Below are positions 53,912 through 63,633 of a stretch of DNA of 64,000 bases, one piece after another (position 1 is the first letter of the stretch; each line of letters starts with the position of its first letter). This DNA comes from JAXLXE01 sp046328115 (GTDB lineage: Bacteria > Chloroflexota > UBA6077 > JACCZL01), in contig JAXLXE010000001.1 in NCBI GenBank assembly GCA_046328115.1, positions 434,001 to 498,000 of the forward strand, written 5' to 3'. The position numbers and the translations under genes are program-made. The notes below the pieces were generated by a model, which did no database searches, was not told the DNA's origin, and saw only the letters and a program-made list of their open reading frames with translations.

Positions 53912-55167
53912 TCGTGCTGCGCCACTTGATTGCGGACATCTGGCGACCACTGGCGGGCCTCGCGCTGGGTCTGGTGGCCGTGATTGCATTCTGCGCGGTT
54001 GCCACGAGCACGCCCAGCGCGGACGTTCAAGATCTAGCGCTTTTCCTCGCCGTCAGTGGCTCGCTCTCGCTCATCGTTGGGATTCTGGTGATGTATGCCG
54101 CGCCGTCGATAGGGCTGGGCGGACTTCGGGCACGAATTTCGTTGGCACACGTAGTCGTGATTGGGGTGGCTTTCGCGAACATCGCGATGACCGCGGGACT
54201 GATGTTCATCTCCAGCCATGATCTTGGATTGCTCTCGTTGTTGCTGTTCTTCTCCGGGGTTGTGTCCGTTGCGCTTGCCTCGGTCATTGCCCGCCAGGTG
54301 GCATCGGCCGCGTCGTCGCTGGCTACGGCTGCGCGGGCGGTGGCTAGCGGGCGTCTGGATGTTCGTATTTCGACCATCACCAACGACGAGGTTGGCGAGG
54401 TGGCGCACGCGTTCAACGCGATGGCGGAGCGGTTGGCCGAAGCGGATCAGCGGCGAATAGAGATGGAGGACTCCAGGCGCCAACTTCTTGCCGCTGTCTC
54501 GCACGATCTTCGCACGCCGCTCGCATCACTACGCGCCATGGTCGAGGCCATCAACGACCGCGTGGTGACGGACCAGGAGACGATTGACCGGTATCTGCAT
54601 TCGATGGGGGGCGAGGTTTCGCGACTGAGCTCGCTGATTGACGATTTGTTCGAGTTGTCGCGCCTGGATTCGGGGCAGTTGGCGCTGCGGCGCGAGGCAT
54701 GCTCGCTCGCGGATCTGCTCTCTGATACCGTGGAGAGCATGCGGCTCCAGGCCCAACGCAAGGACCAGCGCCTCACGAGCCACGTGGACCTGGACCTTCC
54801 CGTAGTGAGCGTGGATGTATCGCGGGTGCAGCGCGCGGTATCCAATCTGCTGCAGAACGCCATCCGGTACACCCCGCCAAACGGTGAGATCTGGCTGGCT
54901 GCCCAGCGTGACCGCGGTGAAGTACGGGTTGACGTGGTGGATTCCGGCGACGGCATCACGCCGTCTGACCTGCCGCGCATTTTCGACCGGTTCTATCGAG
55001 GGGACAAGGCGCGCGTTCGCGGCTCGGAGGAGGCCGGTGCCGGCCTCGGTCTTTCCATTGCTCGGGGACTCATTGAGGCCCACGGAGGTCGGCTGTGGGC
55101 GGAGAACGTGCCGGAGTCTGGTGCCCGGTTCAGCTTCACACTGCCGTTGGAACCAACCGCGGGATAG
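53908..55167 (+). CDS. HAMP-containing sensor histidine kinase
   Basis: The product has 419 residues with a GTG start overlapping the regulator stop. About four N-terminal membrane helices (residues 10-125) leave little extracellular sensor domain. HAMP follows (about 130-180), then the H-box VSHDLRTPLASLRA (His near 198), N-box NLLQNAIRYTP, G1 VVDSGDGITPSDL and G2 GAGLGLSIARGLIE. It probably senses a membrane or intramembrane cue and phosphorylates the upstream regulator. Confidence 0.95.
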   Translation: MIVLRHLIADIWRPLAGLALGLVAVIAFCAVATSTPSADVQDLALFLAVSGSLSLIVGILVMYAAPSIGLGGLRARISLAHVVVIGVAFANIAMTAGLMFISSHDLGLLSLLLFFSGVVSVALASVIARQVASAASSLATAARAVASGRLDVRISTITNDEVGEVAHAFNAMAERLAEADQRRIEMEDSRRQLLAAVSHDLRTPLASLRAMVEAINDRVVTDQETIDRYLHSMGGEVSRLSSLIDDLFELSRLDSGQLALRREACSLADLLSDTVESMRLQAQRKDQRLTSHVDLDLPVVSVDVSRVQRAVSNLLQNAIRYTPPNGEIWLAAQRDRGEVRVDVVDSGDGITPSDLPRIFDRFYRGDKARVRGSEEAGAGLGLSIARGLIEAHGGRLWAENVPESGARFSFTLPLEPTAG

Positions 55168-55189
55168 ATTCCGTCGCGACGGTTCCGTA

Positions 55190-56176
55190 TCAGGACTGGC
55201 GGGCGCGAACTACAAGCGTCCCGCTCCACCGCTGGCCGGGGAGGAGTGCCACGGTGCCGGCGTCAACGCCGCGCTCGTCCAGGTTGAACGCATCCGTGGT
55301 GCACGTGTACGGCTCCAGGCAAACGACATTTCTGCTGGATGGGGCGTACACGACGTGTTCGCGAAAGGCGGCGTCAGAGGCCACTTCGATCCGCCTGGCG
55401 TTGGTTGTGTCATCAACCGTGGCGGTACACCATCCGTCTTCGAGCGCAAGCCCGGTGTACACGTGGTCAAGGGCCAGCGCCGCCAGTGTCCGACCGTCGC
55501 GCAGGTCTAGATCCGGGGGCACGGGCAGCCGTCGCCCGGTGGTGACCAGCTCCTCCAGCTCCCAGATCTCTCGCGCGGGCAGTGTGAGCATGCATGCGTC
55601 ACGTGATCCGTTGGGACCCAGGGGCAGCGTGAACCAGGGATGGATCCCAAATCCAGTTGGCGCGGCGACGGTTGTGTCGTTTGTTGCTTCTGCTCGCATG
55701 CCGATTGATTGACCTGAGAGGCGATATTCGACACGCAGGGTCGTTGCAAACGGGAACGGACTCTGCCCGCCACCTACCTGCACAGCGCACCGGATGAACG
55801 CGCCGGTGCGATCAGTGCCGCTTGCCTCAACATTCCACGGCATCAGACGCGTGAGACCGTGAATGGCGTGGGGGCCGGCCCCGGCAGTGGGAAGTTGAAC
55901 GCGGCGACCCCGAAAGGTGAACACGCCGCCGCGCACGCGGTTTGGCCAGGGATAGAGAATGGGTATCCCGTAGTTCGTCGTGCGGCGCACCAGGGCGTCC
56001 GCGTCTGGCGGCTCGTCCAGCACGTGCCAATTGCCGCTGGCCGTCGTGACGCGGAACGCCACGCACGCGTTTCCGAGTGTGGGCACCACTACTACGCTAC
56101 TGCCGGCGGCCTCATCTCGTAGCTCAAACGTCTCGTGGCCGGCCCGCGCACCGGTGACAACGGAGAACATTGCCAT
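55190..56176 (-). CDS. Aldose 1-epimerase family protein
   Basis: The product has 328 residues with AGGAG before the ATG. Family motifs are YPWPNRVRGGVFTFRG, PHAIHGLTRLMPW (catalytic His) and TGFGIHPWFTLPL (second His), with a C-terminal ACLEP-like VVCLEPYTCTTDAF. It interconverts sugar anomers. It is probably not galM itself but a general aldose epimerase-like protein, and it diverges from metH. Confidence 0.9.
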   Translation of the reverse strand: MAMFSVVTGARAGHETFELRDEAAGSSVVVVPTLGNACVAFRVTTASGNWHVLDEPPDADALVRRTTNYGIPILYPWPNRVRGGVFTFRGRRVQLPTAGAGPHAIHGLTRLMPWNVEASGTDRTGAFIRCAVQVGGGQSPFPFATTLRVEYRLSGQSIGMRAEATNDTTVAAPTGFGIHPWFTLPLGPNGSRDACMLTLPAREIWELEELVTTGRRLPVPPDLDLRDGRTLAALALDHVYTGLALEDGWCTATVDDTTNARRIEVASDAAFREHVVYAPSSRNVVCLEPYTCTTDAFNLDERGVDAGTVALLPGQRWSGTLVVRARQS

Positions 56177-56262
56177 GTGGACTCCTAGAACTCAGGGGGC
56201 TCGGTTGGCACGCGCGCCGCGTTGAGGCTGACAATTCATTCGATGGTAACAGGGAGCCAGCC

Positions 56263-59200
56263 GTGACGCGTGACTACATCGCGACGCTTCGCGATCGCGT
56301 GCTCGTGTTCGACGGCGCCACCGGGACGAGCATCCAGGGGCTCAATCTGACGGCCGAGGACTTCGGTGGAGGCAGCCTGGAGGGCTGCAACGAGGCGCTC
56401 GTCTTCAGCCGGCCCGACGTTGTGGACGCGGTCCACCGCGGATTTCTCGACGCGGGCGCGGATGTGCTTGAGACGGACACCTTTGGCGGGTCCCGCCCGA
56501 AGCTCGCGGAGTACGGACTCCAGGATCGTGTTCACGAGCAGAATCGCCTTGCAGCGTCGATTGCGCGGGCGGCGGCTGATCGCGCTGAGCGGGACGGTCG
56601 TCCGCGATTTGTTGCCGGCTCGATCGGACCGACGGGGTTCTTGCCCTCGGCGGAAGACCCCGTGCTTTCGGCCGTGACGTACCCGGAGCTCGTAGAGATC
56701 TTCCGGGAGGAGGCGCACGGCCTGATCGAGGGCGGAGCGGATCTGCTGCTTGTTGAAACGGCACAGGATATCCTGGAGGTCAAGGCGGCCGTGGCGGGTA
56801 TCCGGCGGGCCTTTGACGAAGGTGCGCGCCGCGTTCCGATCCAGACGCAGGTGTCGCTCGACACCGCCGGACGGATGCTGCTGGGGACCGATGTCCTGGC
56901 AGCGCTGACGATCCTCGAGAGCATTGGCGTAGATGCTGTGGGCCTCAACTGTTCCACGGGGCCGGAGCACATGCGGGTGCCGCTGAGGGCGCTATGCGAG
57001 GCCGCGCGTGTGCCCGTGGTGGTGATCCCTAACGCCGGTATCCCGATTAACGCGGATGGGCGCGCGGTGTATCCACTGGAGCCGGAGCCTATGGCACGGC
57101 AGCTTCGGGCTTTCGTACAGGAGCTCGGCGTATCTGCCATTGGCGGCTGCTGCGGCTCCACACCGGCCCACATCGAGGCGATGGTACGGGCGATCGAGGG
57201 TTGCCAACGCGGCCCCCGCCTCACGGTCCCCGTTGCCCGCGCGGCCAGCGCCATCCGCGCCCAGGACCTGATCCAGACGCCTCCGCCGCTCCTGGTGGGA
57301 GAACGCGTGAACAGCCAGGGCAGTCGAAAGGTGAAGCGACTGCTCCTGGAAGAGGACTACGACGGTGTGCTTGCCGTTGCTCGCGACCAGATCGAAGGTG
57401 GTGCCCACGTGCTGGACGTGTGTGTGGCGCTTACCGAGCGCGCGGACGAGCCACACCAGATGACGCAGGTTGTTCGAAAGCTCCGCGGTGGTATCGATGC
57501 GCCTCTCATGATCGACACCACTGAGACAGAAGTGGTGCGGGCGGCCCTGGAGGCATATCCTGGGCGGGCAATTATCAATTCGATCAACCTGGAAGCCGGT
57601 CGGGCCAAGGCCGACGCCGTGCTCGAGCTTGCCAAGACTCACGGCGCCGCGGTGGTCGCACTGACCATTGACGAGGAGGGCATGGCGCACACGGCAGATC
57701 GCAAGGTGCAGATCGCGCGTCGCCTCCACGACATCGTGGTGCGCGAGCATGGGCTATCACCGGATTCGCTGATTTTCGATGTGCTGACGTTTCCGGTGAC
57801 CACTGGCCAGGAAGAGCTGGCGGCCGACGCGGCCGAGACTATCGGCGGCATCAGGCGTGTCAAAGCGGAGCTTCCGGGGGTGTTGACTTCGCTTGGTGTC
57901 TCAAATGTCTCGTTTGGGGTCTCGCCGGCCGCCCGCGGCGCTCTCAACTCGGTGTTTCTCCATCACTGCGTGGAGGCCGGGCTGGACATGGCAATCGTCA
58001 ATCCGGTCCACATCACCCCGTACGCGGAGATTCCGGCTGATGTTCGCGCGCTCGCCGAGGACCTGATCTACAACCGGCGGACGGATGCACTCCCCAGGTT
58101 CATCGAGCGATTCGAGGGCGTGGACCTGGCGACGCCCTCGACGTCTGGCGAGTCAGATCTGGACCAGCCGGTGGCCGTCCGGATCCACAACCGCATCCTG
58201 CACCGAAAGCGGGAAGGCATCGAGGCACTGCTGGACGAGGCGCTCGCGGAGCGTGATCCGGTCGCCGTCCTGAATGACATTCTGCTTCCCGCGATGAAGG
58301 ACGTTGGCGATAAGTTTGGTGCCGGCGAGCTGATTCTCCCATTTGTGCTGCAGTCAGCTGAGGTGATGAAGCGTGCTGTAGCCCACCTTGAGCAGTTTCT
58401 GGAGAAGAAGGACGGGTACACCAAGGGCAAGGTGGTGTTGGCGACCGTCTACGGCGATGTGCACGACATTGGCAAGTCGCTCGTCAACACGATCCTCTCG
58501 AACAACGGGTATACGGTCTTCGACCTGGGTAAGCAGGTGCCCGTAAACACGATCGTGGAGAAGGCGGTAGAGGTTCAGGCGGACGCAATAGGCCTGTCCG
58601 CGCTGCTGGTGTCGACTTCCAAGCAAATGCCGCTGTGTGTCCAGGAGCTCCACACACGTGGACTTGATGTGCCCGTGCTGGTGGGCGGCGCGGCGATCAA
58701 TCGCGCGTTCGGTCGGCGGGCCGGGCTGGTGACGGATGGTCAGCCTTACGGGGGAGGCGTGTTCTACTGCAAAGACGCCTTTGAGGGCCTTTCCGTCATG
58801 GATGGGCTGACGGATCCGGTTCGCCGGTCTGACATCATTTCCCGAGCGCGCCAGGATGCGCTGGAGCAATCGCCGTCACGGGTCAGCGCCGCGTCCAGGC
58901 GATCGGCTGCCGGGCGCTCGGCCGTCCAGCCAGTGTCGGCCCCCCTGGCACCGTTTCGGGGCAACCGCGTGGTCGATCTCCCGCTAGGGGAGGCATTTAC
59001 GCACGTTGACCTCAACACGCTCTTCCGCCTCCACTGGGGCGTCCGAAAGATCGACGAAGCGGAGCGGCAGACGCTGATTGCGCGCGAGTTCATGCCGTTG
59101 TTGCGCTCGCTGCAAGAGGAGGCCATCGCAGAGGATTGGCTGGCCGGCCGTTGCGCGTATGGTTACTTTCCGGCCGTGGCGGATGGGGACGCGCTGGTTA

Positions 59201-59733
59201 TTCTCGATCCGTCTGACCCCAAGCATGAGGATGAGCTGGCCCGGTTCTCGTTCCCGAGGCAGACGTATGGGGAGCTCCTATGTCTGGCCGATTACTTCGC
59301 GCCGATTGGCGGGCGGCCAGACGTGGTGGCTCTGCAAGCCGTCACCGTTGGTCGGCAGGTGGAAGCGCTCTACGAGCGCCTGGAGCGTGAGGGCGAGTAC
59401 GCCCGTGGCCTATACATCCGTGGCCTGGCGTCCTCGACCGCCGAGGCACTGGCCGAGCTGGCTCACCGTCGGGTGCTCGCGGAGTTGGGCCTGGATGCGG
59501 GTCGGGGGAACCGTTACTCGTGGGGATACCCTGCCTGTCCCGATCTCGGACAACAGCGCGACGTGCTGCGCCTGCTGGGCGCGGAACGGATCGGACTGGG
59601 CCTAACGGAAGGAGATCAGCTCGACCCGGAACACAGCACGGTGGCGATGGTCGTCCACCACCCCGAGGCCAAGTACTTTGCCGTGCACGCGGCGCCGCCG
59701 GGCGAGGGTGAGCTGGCCGCGGTGAATCGGTAG
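56263..59733 (+). CDS. metH: Cobalamin-dependent methionine synthase
   Basis: The protein has 1156 residues; the GTG at 56263 has AGGGAG at 7 bp, while the frame is open to 56170. All modules are present. The Hcy domain (1 to about 315) has zinc ligands in GLNCSTGPEHM and GGCCGSTPAHI, and the pterin/folate domain spans about 335-600. The cap and B12 domain has GDVHDIGK (cobalt-ligating His near 734), and the C-terminal SAM-binding activation domain has GNRYSWGYPACPDL near 1080. It transfers the methyl of 5-methyl-THF to homocysteine. No cobalamin riboswitch is visible in the short 5' gap. Confidence 0.96.
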   Translation: MTRDYIATLRDRVLVFDGATGTSIQGLNLTAEDFGGGSLEGCNEALVFSRPDVVDAVHRGFLDAGADVLETDTFGGSRPKLAEYGLQDRVHEQNRLAASIARAAADRAERDGRPRFVAGSIGPTGFLPSAEDPVLSAVTYPELVEIFREEAHGLIEGGADLLLVETAQDILEVKAAVAGIRRAFDEGARRVPIQTQVSLDTAGRMLLGTDVLAALTILESIGVDAVGLNCSTGPEHMRVPLRALCEAARVPVVVIPNAGIPINADGRAVYPLEPEPMARQLRAFVQELGVSAIGGCCGSTPAHIEAMVRAIEGCQRGPRLTVPVARAASAIRAQDLIQTPPPLLVGERVNSQGSRKVKRLLLEEDYDGVLAVARDQIEGGAHVLDVCVALTERADEPHQMTQVVRKLRGGIDAPLMIDTTETEVVRAALEAYPGRAIINSINLEAGRAKADAVLELAKTHGAAVVALTIDEEGMAHTADRKVQIARRLHDIVVREHGLSPDSLIFDVLTFPVTTGQEELAADAAETIGGIRRVKAELPGVLTSLGVSNVSFGVSPAARGALNSVFLHHCVEAGLDMAIVNPVHITPYAEIPADVRALAEDLIYNRRTDALPRFIERFEGVDLATPSTSGESDLDQPVAVRIHNRILHRKREGIEALLDEALAERDPVAVLNDILLPAMKDVGDKFGAGELILPFVLQSAEVMKRAVAHLEQFLEKKDGYTKGKVVLATVYGDVHDIGKSLVNTILSNNGYTVFDLGKQVPVNTIVEKAVEVQADAIGLSALLVSTSKQMPLCVQELHTRGLDVPVLVGGAAINRAFGRRAGLVTDGQPYGGGVFYCKDAFEGLSVMDGLTDPVRRSDIISRARQDALEQSPSRVSAASRRSAAGRSAVQPVSAPLAPFRGNRVVDLPLGEAFTHVDLNTLFRLHWGVRKIDEAERQTLIAREFMPLLRSLQEEAIAEDWLAGRCAYGYFPAVADGDALVILDPSDPKHEDELARFSFPRQTYGELLCLADYFAPIGGRPDVVALQAVTVGRQVEALYERLEREGEYARGLYIRGLASSTAEALAELAHRRVLAELGLDAGRGNRYSWGYPACPDLGQQRDVLRLLGAERIGLGLTEGDQLDPEHSTVAMVVHHPEAKYFAVHAAPPGEGELAAVNR

Positions 59734-59739
59734 GATGCG

Positions 59740-60507
59740 CTAGGCGCGACGGATCCGATAGCGGGAGAGGATCTCGCTACCGTTCGAGAACAGCGAGACC
59801 AGCTCCATTTCGGCGGTGACGGTCGTGACACGATGGTCTCCCCGGGTGATCCCGCCAGCATTTCCACCGATCAATCGTGGCGCGATGGTCCAGAACACCT
59901 CATCGATCATGTCGCCATCGAGGAGCTGCTGATTCAGGATGGCGCCACCTTCGCACACGAGTGAACGCACGCCGTAGCGCTCCCGTAGGATCTGGAGCGC
60001 ATCGGCGAGATTCACCACGTCACTGCCCGCGACCACCACGTCCGCGCACTGCTCCAGGGCTCGGATGCGCGAGGAATCGGCCAACGCTGTGGTGAAAACA
60101 ACCGCGCGCCTGGGCGTTTCGAAAAAACGGTTGGCTACGTCTAGGTCAAGTCGCCGCGAGAGTGTGACCGGTAAGGGTTGCGATGGGAGGCCAGTAGTCT
60201 CGCGGCGCGCCGCGAGGTCTGGCGGGACGATTGAGGAGACTCGCTCGGCGCGCAGGGTGGAGGCACCCGCGAGCACAGCGTCGGCGGCGGCGCGGATGCG
60301 CTTCATGAGCGCGAAGTCCAGCGCGCTACCGATCCCGGCTGCACCTGCTCCCAGCGCGATTTTCCCGTCGACGCTGGAGACGAAGTTGAGCACAACTCCT
60401 GGTCGCGCGACGTTCCCATGCGGAAGCTGCAGAGTAGCGTAGAGCTCGGACGCGTGGACCACGTCGGGCTCGGGGAGTAGCTGCCGTACCACGGGACTGT
60501 CTGACAT
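59740..60507 (-). CDS. RibD C-terminal-domain reductase
   Basis: The product has 255 residues. The dihydrofolate-reductase-like RibD_C fold shows GVVLNFVSSVDGKIA, ADAVLAGASTLRAER, GVRSLVCEGGAILNQQLL and VFWTIAPRLIGG. It would act in riboflavin synthesis, reducing the ribosyl side chain, or on a related NADPH-dependent substrate. The deaminase half of RibD is missing, and no other rib genes are nearby, so the exact substrate is open. It converges with metH. Confidence 0.88.
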   Translation of the reverse strand: MSDSPVVRQLLPEPDVVHASELYATLQLPHGNVARPGVVLNFVSSVDGKIALGAGAAGIGSALDFALMKRIRAAADAVLAGASTLRAERVSSIVPPDLAARRETTGLPSQPLPVTLSRRLDLDVANRFFETPRRAVVFTTALADSSRIRALEQCADVVVAGSDVVNLADALQILRERYGVRSLVCEGGAILNQQLLDGDMIDEVFWTIAPRLIGGNAGGITRGDHRVTTVTAEMELVSLFSNGSEILSRYRIRRA

Positions 60508-60573
60508 CGGCCGGCGTCAGGGTCTGACCGAATCCGCAGAAGCCGGGGCCGCGGGGTGCGAAAATTGCTCCGT

Positions 60574-60579
60574 TATACT
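60574..60579 (+). promoter_or_regulatory. -10 box candidate for glyQS
   Basis: TATACT lies 34 bp before the glyQS ATG. The -35 is poor. There is no room for a T-box leader. Confidence 0.4.
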
Positions 60580-60612
60580 CATCGGCCCTAGTGTCGCGTG
60601 CCTGGAGGTTGC

Positions 60613-63600
60613 ATGGCTGGACTCACGTTCCAAGACATCATTATGCGCCTGGATGCCTTCTGGGCAGCCCGGGGTTGTCTTGTGGTCCAGCCGTATGACA
60701 CCGAAGTTGGCGCGGGTACCATGGCGCCCTCCACGTTTCTCCGCGTGCTCGGACCGGAGCCGTGGTGGGTGGCCTACCCGCAGGGGTCGCGCCGTCCCGC
60801 GGACGGCCGGTACGCGGAAAATCCCAACCGGTTCCAGCACTACTTCCAATACCAGGTCATTCTGAAGCCGCCGCCGGTGGATCCGCCGGGCCTGTATCTG
60901 GAGAGCCTGGCAGCGCTCGGCGTGGACGAAGCGCGCCACGACGTGCGGTTTGTCGAGGACAACTGGGAGGCGCCCTCACTGGGCGCGTGGGGGCTGGGTT
61001 GGGAGGTCTGGCTGGACGGACTGGAGATCTCCCAGTTCACGTACTTCCAGCAAGCAGGGAACATCGAGCTGACGCCACCGTCCGTGGAGATCACCTACGG
61101 GCTCGAGCGCATCGCTATGTACCTCCAGGGTGTGCGCGAGATGGTGAGCGTGCGCTGGAACGACACCGTGACGTATGGCGAGATCTACCGCCGATCAGAG
61201 ATCGAGAACTGCGTCTACAACTTCGAGCAGGCGAACACTGACTCGCTGCGGGCGGCCTTCGATCTCCACGAGGGTGAGGCGGAGGCTGCGATCAAGAGAG
61301 GCCTCGTCACGCCGGCGCTGGATCAAGTGCTGAAGTGCTCGCACACATTCAACCTGCTCGACGCAAGGGGAGCCGTTGGAGTCCAACAGCGGGCGCAGTA
61401 CCTGGGTCGGATGCGCGGGCTTGCCCGCCGCGTGGCACGGTCGTACGTGGAGCAACGCGAGGAGTTGGGACACCCAATGGCGGCGGCGATCCCCGCTCTC
61501 GCACGCCCGGCGGAGCGTCCGCCGCGACCCGTCGTGGTGGCGGTGCCGGACGGGCACACGGCGGATTTGCTCATGGAAGTTGGTGTTGAGGAGCTGCCGT
61601 CGGAGGACCTGACATCGGCGCTTGCACAGCTTGCCCAATTGGTTCCCGATGAACTGCGGGAAGCTGGACTGGCGGTGGGTCCATGTGATGTACAGGGCAC
61701 GCCCCGCCGCCTCGTGGTGACGGTTCGCGAGGTGGGGATGACTGAGTCGACCATTCGCGAGACGGTGAAAGGCCCCCCGGTGTCGGCCGCCTTCGATCAG
61801 GCGGGCAATCCCACGCGCGCCGCGGAGGGGTTTGCCAGGAGCGCTGGCGTCAGCGTGGATGAACTGGAGAGGCGCGAGATTGACGGCCGCGCGTATGTGG
61901 TTGCCGAGCGCACGTTGCGCCGCCCGCCAGCGGCTGACGCTATCGGGGCCGCGCTCGCGGCTGCCTTGCGGCGTATCCGGTTCTCTAAGCCCATGTTCTG
62001 GGATCGCCCGAACGTTCAGTTCTCACGGCCGGTGCGCTGGATCATGTGCCTCTGGGGCGAACAGGCGATCCCGATAGAGTTTGCCGGGGTGCATTCTGCG
62101 GCGTTGACGTTCCCGCCACGTGGGGTGCCCCAGACCCCCACCTCAGTGGGGACCGCGGAGCAATATCACCGATTGCTGGCATCGTGGCGGGTGGAGCTGA
62201 GCGCAGAATCGCGGCAGCGTGCCATAGCCAAGCAGGCGACTCAGCTTGCACTCGGTGCTGGCGGGCAGATAGAGGAAGACCCGGATCTGGTGGCCGAGAC
62301 TGCTAATCTCGTTGAGACTCCGCACGCGATTCTGGGCGCATTCGATGGGTCGTATCTCCGGGCGCCGGCCGCCGCGCTGGTGACCGTCATGAAGAAGCAT
62401 CAGCGCTACTTCCCCGTGCGCGCCGCCAACGGCTCCCTCATGCCGCACTTTGTGGCCGTGGCCAATGGCCGCGCTGATACCGATGACGTGGTACGTCACG
62501 GCAATGAAGAGGTGATCCGCGCACGATTCGCAGACGCGCTCTTCTTCTACGAGGCGGATCTCAAGCGACCGCTCGCGGATTTCGTTCCATCCCTGGATCA
62601 ATTGACGTTCCTGGAAGGGATGGGCTCTATCCTGGACAAGACGCGCCGACTCGACCGCCTGGTGCCCGACGTGGCGAGTATTCTGGGGCTGGTGGTTGAC
62701 CCGGCCGTGCTGGCGCGAGCCGCGCTTCTGTCAAAGGCGGATCTGGCGACGTCGCTCGTCCGCGAACTGACGGACCTCCAGGGCGAGATGGGTGCGCACT
62801 ATGCCGAGCATTCGGGTGAGGGCGCGGCCGTGGCGGCCGCGATTCGTGAGCACTACCGTCCCCGCTCCGGGACGGATACCGTGGCGCAGTCCCCGGCTGG
62901 TGTGGCGCTCGCCGTGGCCGACCGGGTAGACACGTTGGTCTGCGGGTTCGCGGCGGGCCTGGCGCCCACGGGGTCCTCGGACCCGTATGCCCTGCGGCGG
63001 GCGGCATTGGGTCTCATCCGCCTGCTTGGCGAGACCGGCAGCCGGGCGTCTCTCGGCGCGCTCGTGGACGCCGCGTCCGGGCTGGCGCCAAAGCCGTTGA
63101 GTTCGGAGCGTCGCGGGGCGTTGCTCGCGTTTATCCAGCAGCGGCACCGTATTTTCCTGGAGGAGGCGGGGCTCAGACCTGAGATCGTCGCGGCGGTGCT
63201 GGCACGCCTATCGGACCGCCCCGCGCTCGCTGGTCAGGCGGCACGCGTATTGGATGAGATTCACGAGGACGCGGAATTCACGCAGGCGATGGCTGGGCTG
63301 AAGCGCGCGGATCGGATTGCGCCTGCCGACCAGCCGGCCACGATTGACGCGGCGCACCTCACCGAACCGGCCGACGTACGCCTTCTTGGGGCGTACACCA
63401 CGGCGCACGCTGCCGTCTCGAATCTCCGTCCGGAGCAGATCGTGGAGCTGGTATCGGCCATCCGTGCGCTGGCCGGGCCGATCGACGCATTTTTCCAGGA
63501 CGTCATGGTCATGGCGGAAGATCCGGGCGTCCGTCAGGCCCGCCTGGGATTGCTGTCCGCCATCCGCAATCTACCGAGCATCTCGTTCGACCTGACCCAG

Positions 63601-63633
63601 ATGCCGGGGGCCGCACCCGCCTCGCGCACCTAG
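60613..63633 (+). CDS. glyQS: Glycyl-tRNA synthetase, alpha and beta subunits fused
   Basis: The protein has 1006 residues; the ATG at 60613 has GGAGG at 4-5 bp. Residues 1 to about 290 are the GlyQ alpha subunit: LTFQDIIMRLDAFWAARGC, EVGAGTMAPSTFLRVLGPEPW and ENPNRFQHYFQYQVILKP. After a Pro/Arg linker, residues from about 318 are GlyS beta (LLMEVGVEELPSEDL), extending through HD-like and anticodon domains to the end. E. coli encodes these as two proteins of about 303 and 689 residues; here they are one chain, as in Chlamydia and several other lineages. It charges tRNA-Gly. Confidence 0.96.
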   Translation: MAGLTFQDIIMRLDAFWAARGCLVVQPYDTEVGAGTMAPSTFLRVLGPEPWWVAYPQGSRRPADGRYAENPNRFQHYFQYQVILKPPPVDPPGLYLESLAALGVDEARHDVRFVEDNWEAPSLGAWGLGWEVWLDGLEISQFTYFQQAGNIELTPPSVEITYGLERIAMYLQGVREMVSVRWNDTVTYGEIYRRSEIENCVYNFEQANTDSLRAAFDLHEGEAEAAIKRGLVTPALDQVLKCSHTFNLLDARGAVGVQQRAQYLGRMRGLARRVARSYVEQREELGHPMAAAIPALARPAERPPRPVVVAVPDGHTADLLMEVGVEELPSEDLTSALAQLAQLVPDELREAGLAVGPCDVQGTPRRLVVTVREVGMTESTIRETVKGPPVSAAFDQAGNPTRAAEGFARSAGVSVDELERREIDGRAYVVAERTLRRPPAADAIGAALAAALRRIRFSKPMFWDRPNVQFSRPVRWIMCLWGEQAIPIEFAGVHSAALTFPPRGVPQTPTSVGTAEQYHRLLASWRVELSAESRQRAIAKQATQLALGAGGQIEEDPDLVAETANLVETPHAILGAFDGSYLRAPAAALVTVMKKHQRYFPVRAANGSLMPHFVAVANGRADTDDVVRHGNEEVIRARFADALFFYEADLKRPLADFVPSLDQLTFLEGMGSILDKTRRLDRLVPDVASILGLVVDPAVLARAALLSKADLATSLVRELTDLQGEMGAHYAEHSGEGAAVAAAIREHYRPRSGTDTVAQSPAGVALAVADRVDTLVCGFAAGLAPTGSSDPYALRRAALGLIRLLGETGSRASLGALVDAASGLAPKPLSSERRGALLAFIQQRHRIFLEEAGLRPEIVAAVLARLSDRPALAGQAARVLDEIHEDAEFTQAMAGLKRADRIAPADQPATIDAAHLTEPADVRLLGAYTTAHAAVSNLRPEQIVELVSAIRALAGPIDAFFQDVMVMAEDPGVRQARLGLLSAIRNLPSISFDLTQMPGAAPASRT

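Noticed and set aside
56177..56262. Cobalamin riboswitch before metH
   Set aside because: Only 86 bp separate metH from the divergent epimerase gene, and no B12-box-like sequence is visible.
60508..60612. T-box leader before glyQS
   Set aside because: The gap is about 100 bp and lacks the conserved T-box sequence.
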